A stretch of DNA of 22,459 bases from Clostridia bacterium BRH_c25 (GTDB taxonomy: Bacteria > Bacillota_A > Clostridia > Lutisporales > Lutisporaceae), in NCBI GenBank assembly GCA_001515955.1, contig LOES01000137.1:1-22459 (forward strand), in the 5' to 3' direction. The number at the start of each line of letters is the position of its first letter. Within the stretch, counting starts at the first letter, position 1. Both the position numbers and the translations under genes were made by a program. Positions 14,948 to 22,457 of this stretch are shown here, piece by piece. The notes under the pieces were generated by a model. It did not search any database. It was not told where the DNA came from and saw nothing but the letters and a program-made list of their open reading frames with translations.

Positions 14948-16393
14948 TTAATATGCTTTTGCAACATAAACCATTTTCTCTGCCTTTTCTCCGCATACCA
15001 GACATTTCTCCCCCACATGCTCCTGATGGAAAGGCATACACCTTATTGTAGCGTTTGTATCCTCCTTGAGCTTATCCTCACAATCTCTGCTTCCGCACCA
15101 CATTGTCTTTACAAAGCCCGGAGTCTCCTGCATTATCTTCTTGAACTCCTCGTAATCAGTTGTGGTATAGGTCTTATCTTCCCTGTTCTTCAATGCCTTG
15201 TTGAACATGTTTGTGTGAATTTCATCAAGAAGCTTTGTAACAGTCTCTGAAAGATTCTCCATTGGTACGGCAAATTTCTCCAGAGTATCTCTTCTGGCTA
15301 ATGTTACTTGATTTTTCTCTATGTCCTTGGGTCCGATTTCCATTCTTATCGGAACACCCTTCATCTCCCACTCGTTGAACTTCCAACCCGGGCTGTAGGT
15401 ATCCCTGTCATCCATTTCGATTCTGAAGCTCTTATCCAGCTCCGCCTTTATTGCCTGAGCCTTTTCTAGGACCCCCTCCTTATGGAAGGCAATCGGAATT
15501 ATAACAACCTGTACCGGAGCTATTCTTGGAGGCATTACCAGCCCTCTGTTGTCTCCATGCACCATTATGATCCCGCCTATAAGCCTTGTAGAAACCCCCC
15601 ATGAAGTGGTCCAGGCATACTTATGAACTCCGTCCCTGTCCAGGAACTTTATATCAAACATCTTGGAGAAATGCTGTCCCAAATTATGTGATGTACCTGC
15701 CTGCAAAGCTTTTCCATCATGCATCATCGCTTCCATTGTATAAGTCCTTAGAGCTCCGGCAAATTTCTCTTTTTCACTCTTCTGACCCAGCAACACAGGC
15801 ATTGCCAGCTCATCCTCCGCAACCTGCCTGTATACTTCAAGCATCTGCATGGTCTCTTTCTGGGCATCCTCTTCATCTACATGAACCGTATGCCCTTCCT
15901 GCCATAGGAATTCGGCAGTCCTGAGAAACGGCCTGGTAGTCTTTTCCCAACGGACAACATTACACCATTGGTTTATCAGCAGCGGAAGATCCCTGTAGGA
16001 TTGTACCCATTTGGAATACATGTCGCAGATTATTGTCTCGGAGGTCGGCCTGACGAACAATCTTTCAGCAAGCTCTTCGCTGCCCCCATGGGTTACCCAC
16101 AGCACCTCGGGAGCAAAACCTTCAAAGTGTTCCGCTTCCTTCTTTAAATAACTTTCCGGTATTAGAAGCGGGAAATAAGCATTTTTATGTCCTGTAGCCT
16201 TAAACCTTCTGTCAGTTACCCTCTGAATTCCTTCCCATACACCATAGCCATAAGGCTTTATTACCATGCAGCCCTTAACAGGAGCATAGTCAACCATGTC
16301 TGTTTTCAGTATGACATCAGTATACCACTGGGAAAAGTCTTCCTCCATCGGTGTAATCTCTTTTACAAATTCCTGCTGCTTTTTATCAGCCAT
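14948..16393 (-). CDS. proS: Prolyl-tRNA synthetase, archaeal/eukaryote-like type
   Basis: Charges tRNA-Pro. The 481-residue length and lack of the INS editing domain mark the short (ProS type 3) form common in clostridia rather than the roughly 570-residue bacterial form. Class II motifs are visible: [15 protein letters not shown] (about 115-129), motif 2 [19 protein letters not shown] (about 148-166) and motif 3 with [12 protein letters not shown]. The C-terminal zinc-domain-like cysteines ([16 protein letters not shown]) and the terminal YVAKAY are as in the family. ATG at 16393 follows GAGGAGAG. It is convergent with mupG. A T-box leader and a consensus promoter lie upstream. Confidence 0.97.
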   Translation of the reverse strand: MADKKQQEFVKEITPMEEDFSQWYTDVILKTDMVDYAPVKGCMVIKPYGYGVWEGIQRVTDRRFKATGHKNAYFPLLIPESYLKKEAEHFEGFAPEVLWVTHGGSEELAERLFVRPTSETIICDMYSKWVQSYRDLPLLINQWCNVVRWEKTTRPFLRTAEFLWQEGHTVHVDEEDAQKETMQMLEVYRQVAEDELAMPVLLGQKSEKEKFAGALRTYTMEAMMHDGKALQAGTSHNLGQHFSKMFDIKFLDRDGVHKYAWTTSWGVSTRLIGGIIMVHGDNRGLVMPPRIAPVQVVIIPIAFHKEGVLEKAQAIKAELDKSFRIEMDDRDTYSPGWKFNEWEMKGVPIRMEIGPKDIEKNQVTLARRDTLEKFAVPMENLSETVTKLLDEIHTNMFNKALKNREDKTYTTTDYEEFKKIMQETPGFVKTMWCGSRDCEDKLKEDTNATIRCMPFHQEHVGEKCLVCGEKAEKMVYVAKAY

Positions 16394-16423
16394 ATTGATC
16401 TCTCCTCATATAATTTATTTGCA

Positions 16424-16671
16424 AAAATAAAAAAACCTTCGTCATGTAAGGGACGAAGGTATACTCGCGGTACCACCCTATTTGAACGCACAGCATCAGC
16501 ATGTACATTCCTCTTAAGCCTTTAACGCAGGCATACGACAGGAGTTCATCCCCGGCTTGGAGGTCGGGTTCAATAAAAATAAGCCTGGAAAGCCTTTCAG
16601 CCGCTGAGCTTCCCTCTCTTACAGCATCTTTTCATCTACTATTCCTCTTCATCACCTTTAGGTCTTAAGTT
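16424..16671 (-). promoter_or_regulatory. T-box leader of proS with terminator
   Basis: On the minus strand the T-box core AGGGTGGTACCGCGAG is at 16464-16479. It is followed by a terminator hairpin CCTTCGTC/GACGAAGG (16436-16459) and a run of seven T residues. Stem I lies upstream; a CCC in the context TTGAACCCGACC is a reasonable proline specifier. The leader should raise proS expression when tRNA-Pro is uncharged. The 5' edge is set from the promoter. Confidence 0.94.
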
Positions 16672-16677
16672 AAACCT

Positions 16678-16706
16678 ATTATATATTATGGTTTTTTCCA
16701 TGTCAA
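16678..16706 (-). promoter_or_regulatory. Consensus sigma-A promoter of proS
   Basis: On the minus strand a perfect TTGACA (16701-16706) and a perfect TATAAT (16678-16683) are separated by 17 bp. Transcription would begin near 16671 at the 5' end of the T-box leader. Confidence 0.88.
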
Positions 16707-16741
16707 TATACATTAGTGCACTTGATAATTGTGATTACAAA

Positions 16742-16777
16742 TAAGGAAGATATCCTGCAAAGCAGGTATCTTCCTTA
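16742..16777 (-). terminator. Terminator of the NSS transporter-MetS unit
   Basis: Long hairpin with arms TAAGGAAGATATCCTGC and GCAGGTATCTTCCTTA, one bulge and a 3-base loop. On the minus strand it is followed by a modest T-rich stretch (TTTG). It lies about 30 bp after the MetS-type gene. Confidence 0.65.
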
Positions 16778-16807
16778 TCAAATCTTCATATATCAGCATA
16801 ATGCTGA

Positions 16808-16924
16808 CTATTTCTTCGCTTCCCTTGCCTTCTGCGCATTAAACACCTTACTCAGAAGTAGAAACGCACCCAAAGCATATCCTCCAATAACAACTATCAT
16901 CATGATTAATGATTCTATTGACAT
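16808..16924 (-). CDS. MetS-type small subunit of NSS amino-acid transporter (38 aa)
   Basis: Starts MSIESLIMMIVVIGGYALG and continues AFLLLSKVFNAQKAREAKK to the stop. This is one transmembrane helix followed by a short, positively charged cytosolic tail. Such small proteins (MetS, the small subunit of methionine/alanine importers) are encoded directly behind NSS transporters and assist them. The ATG overlaps the last codons of the transporter by 10 bp, and its ribosome binding site (GGAGGG) lies inside the transporter gene, so the two are translationally coupled. The length, charge layout and position make the call good despite the size. Confidence 0.85.
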   Translation of the reverse strand: MSIESLIMMIVVIGGYALGAFLLLSKVFNAQKAREAKK

Positions 16925-18414
16925 GCTGTTTTCCCTCCTTCTAAGTCCGGCAATACACCCTTGCCTATTTTGTTATTAAAATAGTTCATTGAAAGGAAAG
17001 CTATAGCGAGATACAATCCAAATTGGAAAAGTACCGTTCCCAAGCTCCAATCAGTACCAAACACCTGCCATCTATTCGCTTCTCCCAACATGGCTTTTAT
17101 GGTATCATACAATAAATATGCTGATATAACGGGAGCCAAATAAGTAAAGTATGTATACCATTTTCCCAAATTGAAATCTGTCCAAGGGGTATTGATTTCT
17201 TCATTACGTACTTTTTCAACACCATATTTTATTATTGCAAATACTATTAATATACCGCTGACCCACAGACCATATGCTGTAACATTATCCTGATTGCCAA
17301 AGAAGGTCAGACTGTATGCCGATGGTATTCCAGCAAGGAAACCAAAGGCTACTGTGGCTATAGTCGCTTTCTTCCTGTCCAAACCCATGTCCATAAGGTT
17401 GAGTACCCCTACCTCAATCATCGGGAATAACGAGGACATTGCTGCAAGGGTCATCGCTCCAAAGAAGGCAACTGCTACAATATTACCCCCCGGCATGGTT
17501 CCAAATAACTGAGCTAAAAATATGAAGGTTAATCCTGATCCACCGGTAAGTGCTGTCTGATTAGCTACTTCCAAGCTTGGAGACAATGCAAATATTGCCG
17601 GTAAAACAACCAAACCTGCCATTAATGCACCTATATTATCACCAACACCGATAATCATAGCATTTCCTGCAATATCTTCATTAGATTTCATATAAACTGC
17701 ATAGGTTATCATAAAGCCCCATCCGGCTCCGGTCGACCATGATGCCTGTGTAAAGGCTTCAACCCACACTTTGCTTGTTTTAAGCATTTCCCACTTCGGG
17801 CTGAATAGATATTCAAGTCCTGCAGCAGCTCCGGGCAGTGTAATAGCCCTGATTGCAGCTAAAACCAACAAGCCAAATAATGTAGGTATCATTATCTTAC
17901 ATGCCTTCTCTATTCCTCCCTTGATGCCTTTTACAACAACAAATCCAGCTATACCGATAGCCAACGCATGGAATAAAATTGTTTGTGCCGGTGAAGCTGT
18001 GAAGTTATCCCATATGGCTTGTGTTGTCTGAGTTGTTATTCCAGACTTAAAGGTACCCATTAGTGCCAATGAGAAATATTTCATACACCAGCCTGTTATT
18101 ACTGAATAATAGCACATAATTAATACACAAACGAGTCCGACCCAGGTACCCATCCAGGTATATTTCTTACCAACAAAATCTCTAAAAGCTCCTATTGTTC
18201 CCAACCTTGTCTTTTTACCCATTACAAGCTCTGCCGCTAGTACAGGAACTGCCCAGATAAGCATTGCAACAGTCCATGCAATAAGAAATGGTCCCCCGCC
18301 ATTTTGAGCTGCCTCTCTCGGAAATCTCCATATGTTTCCCGTACCGATAGCCATACCTAATGCAGCAGCAACAAATCCCCAACGGCTTCCAAATTGTTCT
18401 TTCTTCTGGCTCAT
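16915..18414 (-). CDS. Sodium:neurotransmitter symporter (NSS) family amino-acid transporter
   Basis: A 499-residue inner-membrane protein with about twelve hydrophobic segments. The first helix carries the NSS signature: ALGMAIGTGNIWRFPREAA at about 18-36, with the unwound GNIWRFP that binds Na+ and substrate. Known bacterial members (LeuT, MhsT, TnaT, MetP) import amino acids with Na+. The start has GGGAGG 8 bp upstream. A MetS-type small subunit overlaps its end. A sigma-54 promoter lies about 390 bp upstream with dyads matching those of the downstream oxidoreductase operon. Substrate is unknown; co-regulation with an HcnAB/opine-oxidase-like enzyme suggests an amino acid or N-substituted amino acid. 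Confidence 0.94.
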   Translation of the reverse strand: MSQKKEQFGSRWGFVAAALGMAIGTGNIWRFPREAAQNGGGPFLIAWTVAMLIWAVPVLAAELVMGKKTRLGTIGAFRDFVGKKYTWMGTWVGLVCVLIMCYYSVITGWCMKYFSLALMGTFKSGITTQTTQAIWDNFTASPAQTILFHALAIGIAGFVVVKGIKGGIEKACKIMIPTLFGLLVLAAIRAITLPGAAAGLEYLFSPKWEMLKTSKVWVEAFTQASWSTGAGWGFMITYAVYMKSNEDIAGNAMIIGVGDNIGALMAGLVVLPAIFALSPSLEVANQTALTGGSGLTFIFLAQLFGTMPGGNIVAVAFFGAMTLAAMSSLFPMIEVGVLNLMDMGLDRKKATIATVAFGFLAGIPSAYSLTFFGNQDNVTAYGLWVSGILIVFAIIKYGVEKVRNEEINTPWTDFNLGKWYTYFTYLAPVISAYLLYDTIKAMLGEANRWQVFGTDWSLGTVLFQFGLYLAIAFLSMNYFNNKIGKGVLPDLEGGKTACQ

Positions 18415-18803
18415 AAGATACCTCCCTCAATTTTTTTATTAATATACCTGAGTAATAGTGAAGATCAAAGTTCACCTCCTTTCCCTAAATTGATTCATAT
18501 GGGTTGCACTAAAGAAGATTCAAGATAGAATTATGCAACCTATAAAGTAATGCAATGTAAAATGTTTTTCGCGAAATATATAGCAGATAGTATTTGAAAT
18601 AATTATTCATTATTCTAAATTTTCAGTCTTATTCAGGTAGTTTTATCCAATGCTATAGTTCATGAAAAGAGTATGTTAAAGTCAAAAGTTTGAATAATAC
18701 TTATGATACTGGTAAAATTAAGATTTGCTATATGTATTAGGTATTGCATCGGGTATGGTGCGAGCTTAATAAAAAGTATCTATATTTATATTTCAATAAA
18801 TAT
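18415..18803 (-). other. Long 5' leader of the NSS transporter
   Basis: If transcription starts about 12 bp after the -12 element, the leader is near 380 nt, very AT rich. It holds a hairpin GGTTGCA/TGCAACC (18502-18540). A second strong ribosome binding site, AAAGGAGG, lies about 60 bp before the transporter ATG. Six bases after it a TTG opens a 9-codon frame (18439-18468) ending in TAA, a possible leader peptide. No riboswitch class is recognised. Confidence 0.4.
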
Positions 18804-18820
18804 AGCAAATTACATGCCAA
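18804..18820 (-). promoter_or_regulatory. Sigma-54 promoter of the NSS transporter
   Basis: On the minus strand it reads TTGGCATGTAATTTGCT, with GG at 18817-18818 and GC at 18805-18806, 10 bp apart. The core (TGGCATGTAAWTTGCT) is nearly identical to the promoter at 20922-20937. Confidence 0.85.
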
Positions 18821-18880
18821 TTATTGTAAATTGCTTTAATCAAGGCAGAATAGGCATTTCATGGAAATCTTTATTTTTCT

Positions 18881-18942
18881 ACTGTCAACATATTGACAGT
18901 AGCATGCTGTTTTTAATTAAAAAGCGCCAATATATTGACGCT
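18881..18942. promoter_or_regulatory. Two enhancer dyads (UAS) of the NSS promoter
   Basis: ACTGTCAACATATTGACAGT (18881-18900) is a near-perfect palindrome, and AGCGCCAATATATTGACGCT (18923-18942) a slightly weaker one. Their centres are 73 and 115 bp upstream of the -24 GG, 42 bp apart (four helical turns). The same consensus, GTCAATATATTGAC, appears before the oxidoreductase operon at the same distances. Confidence 0.75.
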
Positions 18943-19353
18943 ATCATAACTACTTTAGTTACTCAAGTTATCACAATCATATAGCTTGAAGACTTTTTGA
19001 CTTATATTATGATTCCCATTAATTATTGCATTATATAATTTTTCTTTAATTAATTTAATATCCTAATATTCCACAAATAAGAGAGAATTCCTTCACGCAA
19101 ATAGTATGCAAAATATGTATTTTCTTAGTTTCTTATAACGAATAGGAAAGTATAAATTTCATTAATGTACACTTTCCGTAAATGAGTTTCATAAAAGGCT
19201 TCCTTGGTCGTTAAAATGCTTTAATGGAAGCCTTTTTTATTATTGTATAATATGTATATTGAAAATGCTTTTTATGATTATTTAGCCTTCATGCAGGACA
19301 TTTTGAAAATATTACGAATAGATATCTATATTATTTAGTAAGGAAGTGTTTGA
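18943..19353 (+). other. AT-rich gap before the activator gene
   Basis: I see no credible gene here. It holds the terminator-like hairpin at 19193-19240, a smaller dyad GGAAAGT/ACTTTCC at about 19145-19177, and a TATAAT at 19246-19251 that could be the -10 of the activator gene, without a convincing -35. Confidence 0.5.
19193..19240 (+). terminator. Orphan terminator-like hairpin
   Basis: AAAAGGCTTCC pairs with GGAAGCCTTTT around a 22-base loop, and a T run follows on the plus strand. A T-rich stretch also follows on the minus strand, so it could work in both directions. No upstream gene on the plus strand needs it. Confidence 0.6.
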
Positions 19354-20760
19354 GTGTCAAATTATAATGGAATGGTTGATATTTTTGGTGAAAAAGATGG
19401 TGAGCTTTTAAAAGCAATCCTTGACAGTATAAATGATGCAATTTGCCTGGTGGATGAAAACTGTATAACCCACTATTGGAATGATGCAGCCGAGAAGCTT
19501 TACCAGATTGAAAAAGACAAAATCATAGGCAGGCATATAAAAGAATTCTTTCCTAAGTCACTTCTTCCCAGAATTATCAGGGAAAGAAGGGCTTACGACA
19601 ATATATACAACAGCCCCAGAGAAGGCTGTTACAACGTTATAAGTGCCTCTCCGCTGTATATAAATGGACGTCTGGTAGGTGGCATAAGTCTTGATAGGGA
19701 TGCTACAGAATTTATAAAAACCTCAGAGCTGCTGGTAAAGGCTCAGACAAATCTAAATGTGCTGGAGCAGGAAATGTCGATAATCAATAAAAACAGACAT
19801 TCCTTTTCACAGATATTTGGAAATAACAAAGCCCTCAGAGATAGTATCCGACTTGCAAGAGATATCTCAAAATCAAATATAAATGTACTTATAAACAGTG
19901 AAAGCGGTACCGGAAAGGAGCTTCTTGCCCATGCCATACACATGGAAAGCGGACGGGAGGGTTATTTTGTACCAATTAACTGCAGTGCCATACCCAATGA
20001 ATTGATTGAAAGCGAGCTCTTTGGCTACTCAGCAGGAGCCTTTACCGGGGCATTGAAAAGTGGTAAGATCGGTAAAATAGAATTGGCTCATAATGGTACC
20101 CTCTTTCTCGATGAAATTGGAGATATGCCCTTAAGTATGCAGCCAAAGATACTACGAGTGTTGGAAAACGGGGAAATGGCAAGAATAGGCAGTGAAAAAA
20201 CCATAAAGGCCAACATTAGAGTTATAGCTGCTTCCAACAAGGACCTTTCCAAAATGGTAGAGGCCGGTTTGTTCAGAAAGGATCTTTATTACAGGCTGAA
20301 TTCTGTTGTAATCTCACTTCCTCCTTTAAGAGAGAGGCAAGATGATATTCCTATACTGGTAAATAGATTTGTTGAGGATTATTGTATGGAATATGGAATA
20401 AATATTCTGGGTATAACCCCTGATGTAATGAATAGGTTTATCAACTATAGCTGGGAAGGAAATATTCGAGAGCTTAAGAATGTTATTGAGCGGATTGTAG
20501 TATTGGCAAGAAACAATAATACCGATATAATTGATACTTCCTTTCTACCCCAGAATCTTCGCGGAAGCAGTGAAGTAACACCGGCTCCCAAGCAGGACAG
20601 TATATATGATCTGAACCATATTTTAATCAATGCCGAAAGGGAAGCTATAGTCAACGTAATGAGAATTACCAGGAACAATAAGGCCCATGCAGCAAAACTA
20701 CTGAATATTCCAAGAAGCACCCTGTATTTCAAGCTTAAAAAGTATAATCTGGAAAAGTGA
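19354..20760 (+). CDS. Sigma-54-dependent activator (PAS-AAA+-HTH)
   Basis: A 468-residue enhancer-binding protein. The PAS domain is at about 18-120 (ILDSINDAICLVDENCITHYWN), followed by a linker helix. The AAA+ domain has Walker A SESGTGKE at 182-189, an intact GAFTGA at 228-233 and Walker B LFLDEIGD at 250-257. A C-terminal HTH (HAAKLLNIPRSTLYFKLKKY) recognises DNA. The layout is that of RocR/PrdR-like activators of amino-acid catabolism in Gram-positives. The start is GTG, with AAGGAAG upstream; an ATG six codons later is the alternative. It lies between the two sigma-54 promoters with matching dyads and is their likely activator. The ligand sensed by PAS is unknown. Its stop is followed by a palindrome that doubles as terminator. 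Confidence 0.93.
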   Translation: MSNYNGMVDIFGEKDGELLKAILDSINDAICLVDENCITHYWNDAAEKLYQIEKDKIIGRHIKEFFPKSLLPRIIRERRAYDNIYNSPREGCYNVISASPLYINGRLVGGISLDRDATEFIKTSELLVKAQTNLNVLEQEMSIINKNRHSFSQIFGNNKALRDSIRLARDISKSNINVLINSESGTGKELLAHAIHMESGREGYFVPINCSAIPNELIESELFGYSAGAFTGALKSGKIGKIELAHNGTLFLDEIGDMPLSMQPKILRVLENGEMARIGSEKTIKANIRVIAASNKDLSKMVEAGLFRKDLYYRLNSVVISLPPLRERQDDIPILVNRFVEDYCMEYGINILGITPDVMNRFINYSWEGNIRELKNVIERIVVLARNNNTDIIDTSFLPQNLRGSSEVTPAPKQDSIYDLNHILINAEREAIVNVMRITRNNKAHAAKLLNIPRSTLYFKLKKYNLEK

Positions 20761-20779
20761 ACTTGATTTACTCCATACA

Positions 20780-20860
20780 AACGTCAATATACTGGCATAT
20801 GCGTCAGTATATTGACGTTTTAATTTAAAAATACCCTGCTAATGTCAATATGCTGACACA
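20780..20860 (+). promoter_or_regulatory. Three enhancer dyads before the oxidoreductase operon, two forming a terminator
   Basis: AACGTCAATATACTGGCATA (20780-20799) and TGCGTCAGTATATTGACGTT (20800-20819) are two UAS copies placed head to head, so together they form a 40-bp palindrome followed by TTTTAATTT, which also works as the activator gene's terminator. A third copy, AATGTCAATATGCTGACACA, is at 20841-20860. Centres are 134, 114 and 73 bp upstream of the -24 GG at 20923-20924. Confidence 0.75.
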
Positions 20861-20920
20861 AGAGAAATAAGGAATTCCCTACAAAGCCTGCTATTGCTTA
20901 AATAAGCCCTTATATAAAAG

Positions 20921-20937
20921 CTGGCATGTAAATTGCT
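20921..20937 (+). promoter_or_regulatory. Sigma-54 promoter of the [2Fe-2S]/FAD oxidoreductase operon
   Basis: Reads CTGGCATGTAAATTGCT, with GG at 20923-20924 and GC at 20935-20936, 10 bp apart. It is a good -24/-12 element about 40 bp upstream of the first gene and nearly the same core as the NSS promoter. Confidence 0.87.
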
Positions 20938-20977
20938 ATACTAATTAGTATTGTACTTTGTGAAAGGAGGAATTCCT

Positions 20978-21283
20978 GTGAGGATAGATCAGCATCCAAT
21001 TATTTCATTCAGTAAAGGTAAGAAAGTAAAATTCTCATTTGACGGAAAAGAATATGAAGGGTATGAAGACGAGCCCATTGCAGCTTCACTTCATGCTGCA
21101 GGGATCAGAGTCTTAGGCCATAGTCACAAGCTAAACAGGCCCAGAGGTTTTTATTGTGCCATCGGCAACTGTTCTTCCTGTCTTATGGTAGTGAACGGTG
21201 AGCCTAATGTAAGAATTTGTGTTGAGAAGCTTAAGGAAGGAATGGTCGTGGAAACTCAGATAGGAAAGGGGGATCTAAAGTGA
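20978..21283 (+). CDS. [2Fe-2S] ferredoxin-like subunit (HcnA / opine-oxidase type)
   Basis: A 101-residue protein with a plant-type ferredoxin fold. Cluster cysteines are Cys60, Cys65, Cys68 and Cys81 (GFYCAIGNCSSCLM and RICV), the C-x4-C-x2-C-x12-C spacing of HcnA, opine oxidase and the N-terminus of heterotetrameric sarcosine oxidase alpha. DEPIAASLHAAGIRVLGHS is the usual preceding helix. I start at GTG 20978, where AAAGGAGG is 7 bp upstream, rather than at ATG 20951. It overlaps the next gene by 4 bp (GTGA), so they are translationally coupled. It should carry electrons between the FAD proteins of an amino-acid or amine dehydrogenase complex. Confidence 0.9.
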   Translation: MRIDQHPIISFSKGKKVKFSFDGKEYEGYEDEPIAASLHAAGIRVLGHSHKLNRPRGFYCAIGNCSSCLMVVNGEPNVRICVEKLKEGMVVETQIGKGDLK

Positions 21284-22359
21284 AGCATACAGAAATAGTC
21301 GTTATTGGCGGAGGTCCTGCCGGACTATCTGCAGCCATAAATGCAGCCTCCTGTGGCGCAAAGGTTATGGTTATTGACAGGAACAGTCAGCTTGGGGGAC
21401 AGCTGGTTAAGCAAACCCATATGTTCTTCGGTTCCCAGAAACAATACGCCTCGGTAAGAGGTATAGATATCGCAGGAATATTGACTGCAGAGCTTTTGAA
21501 ATACCAGGATAATGTGGAAATCCTTAAGGATACTACAGTAATAGGACTTTATGACGATGGAGTACTGACTGTCGAAAAGGATGGAAAGTATTTAAAGATA
21601 AACCCCGAATCTATAATAGTGACAGCGGGTGCTTCGGAAAAATTCCTCACCTTCCCGAACAATGACTTGCCGGGAATCTATGGAGCAGGGGCAGTTCAGA
21701 CACTTATGAACGTTTATGGTGTTGCCCCCGGAAATAGTGTTGTTATGGTAGGTGCCGGCAATATAGGACTTATAGTAAGCTACCAGCTTATGCAGGCCGG
21801 AATAAAGGTGAAGGCCATCATAGATGCAGCTCCCAGAATAGGCGGCTATCTGGTCCATGCATCAAAAATAAGAAGAATGGGCGTGCCTATAAAGACTTCC
21901 TGTTCTGTGAAATATGCTCATGGGAAGGATAAGCTTGAAAAAGTCACAGTTTGGAAGCTGGATGAGAAATGGCAGCCGATACCAGGCTCCGAAGAAGATA
22001 TTGAAGCAGATGTAATGTGTATTTCTGTAGGCTTGTCACCTCTGGCAGAGCTTTTATGGCAAATAGGCTGCGATATGAAATTCATACCGGAGCTTGGGGG
22101 CCATGTTCCCATGAGGAATGAGGAGCTGCAGACAAACATTAAGGGCATATATGTTGCAGGCGATGTTGCAGGTGTCGAGGAAGCAAGCAGTGCCATGGTT
22201 GAAGGGCGGCTTGCAGGCCTGTGTGCTGCAAAAAATCTTGGGCACGCCTCAAAGGATTTTGATACGTTGAAGAAGGATTACCTGGAACAGCTGGATTCTT
22301 TGAGATCAGGCCCTGTAGGCGAAAAAATACGAAAAGGCCTTAACCAATTGGTAGTATAA
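21280..22359 (+). CDS. FAD/NAD(P)-dependent oxidoreductase (HcnB / opine-oxidase alpha type)
   Basis: A 359-residue flavoprotein. The FAD-binding GGGPAGLSAA is at 10-19 with IDRNSQLGGQ behind it. A second dinucleotide motif, GAGNIGLIVSYQLMQAGIKV, is in the middle, and the C-terminal FAD motif GIYVAGDVAGVEEASSAMVEG is near the end. It is shorter than HcnB/OoxA-type proteins (around 450-480), lacking the usual C-terminal cysteine-rich [2Fe-2S] (BFD-like) domain. In the family this subunit pairs with a small ferredoxin and a separate DAO-type FAD subunit that oxidises the substrate; that beta subunit is not seen before the window ends. The start is GTG, overlapping the ferredoxin stop. A repeat element begins one base after its stop. 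Confidence 0.9.
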   Translation: MKHTEIVVIGGGPAGLSAAINAASCGAKVMVIDRNSQLGGQLVKQTHMFFGSQKQYASVRGIDIAGILTAELLKYQDNVEILKDTTVIGLYDDGVLTVEKDGKYLKINPESIIVTAGASEKFLTFPNNDLPGIYGAGAVQTLMNVYGVAPGNSVVMVGAGNIGLIVSYQLMQAGIKVKAIIDAAPRIGGYLVHASKIRRMGVPIKTSCSVKYAHGKDKLEKVTVWKLDEKWQPIPGSEEDIEADVMCISVGLSPLAELLWQIGCDMKFIPELGGHVPMRNEELQTNIKGIYVAGDVAGVEEASSAMVEGRLAGLCAAKNLGHASKDFDTLKKDYLEQLDSLRSGPVGEKIRKGLNQLVV

Positions 22360-22457
22360 AATGAAAACACTTCGCACTATTGAACTAGTGCTTATTAACA
22401 TCACTGATTCCTAGGCAATTCAAAATGTTAATAATGCACTTCATTGATGTTGTGCCC
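22360..22457 (+). repeat. Diverged palindromic repeat, copy C
   Basis: Begins ATGAAAACACTTCGCACTA and shares CTTCGCACTATTGAAC-like and CATTGATGTT blocks with copies A and B. The middle of the A/B hairpin is missing, leaving GCACTA-TTGAAC-TAGTGC (22374-22391). A second dyad follows: AGTGCTTATTAACAT (22387-22401) with ATGTTAATAATGCACT (22425-22440). It abuts the stop codon of the oxidoreductase gene and runs to near the window edge. Confidence 0.55.

Noticed and set aside
18415..18803. Riboswitch (glycine, lysine or SAM type) in the NSS leader
   Set aside because: No conserved core of these classes could be found by eye; only one modest hairpin and a short frame are visible.
18703..18984. Open frame of 93 codons on the plus strand upstream of the sigma-54 activator
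   Set aside because: It has no ribosome binding site, an odd Ile/Tyr-rich composition typical of AT-rich non-coding DNA, and it covers the NSS sigma-54 promoter and both dyads.
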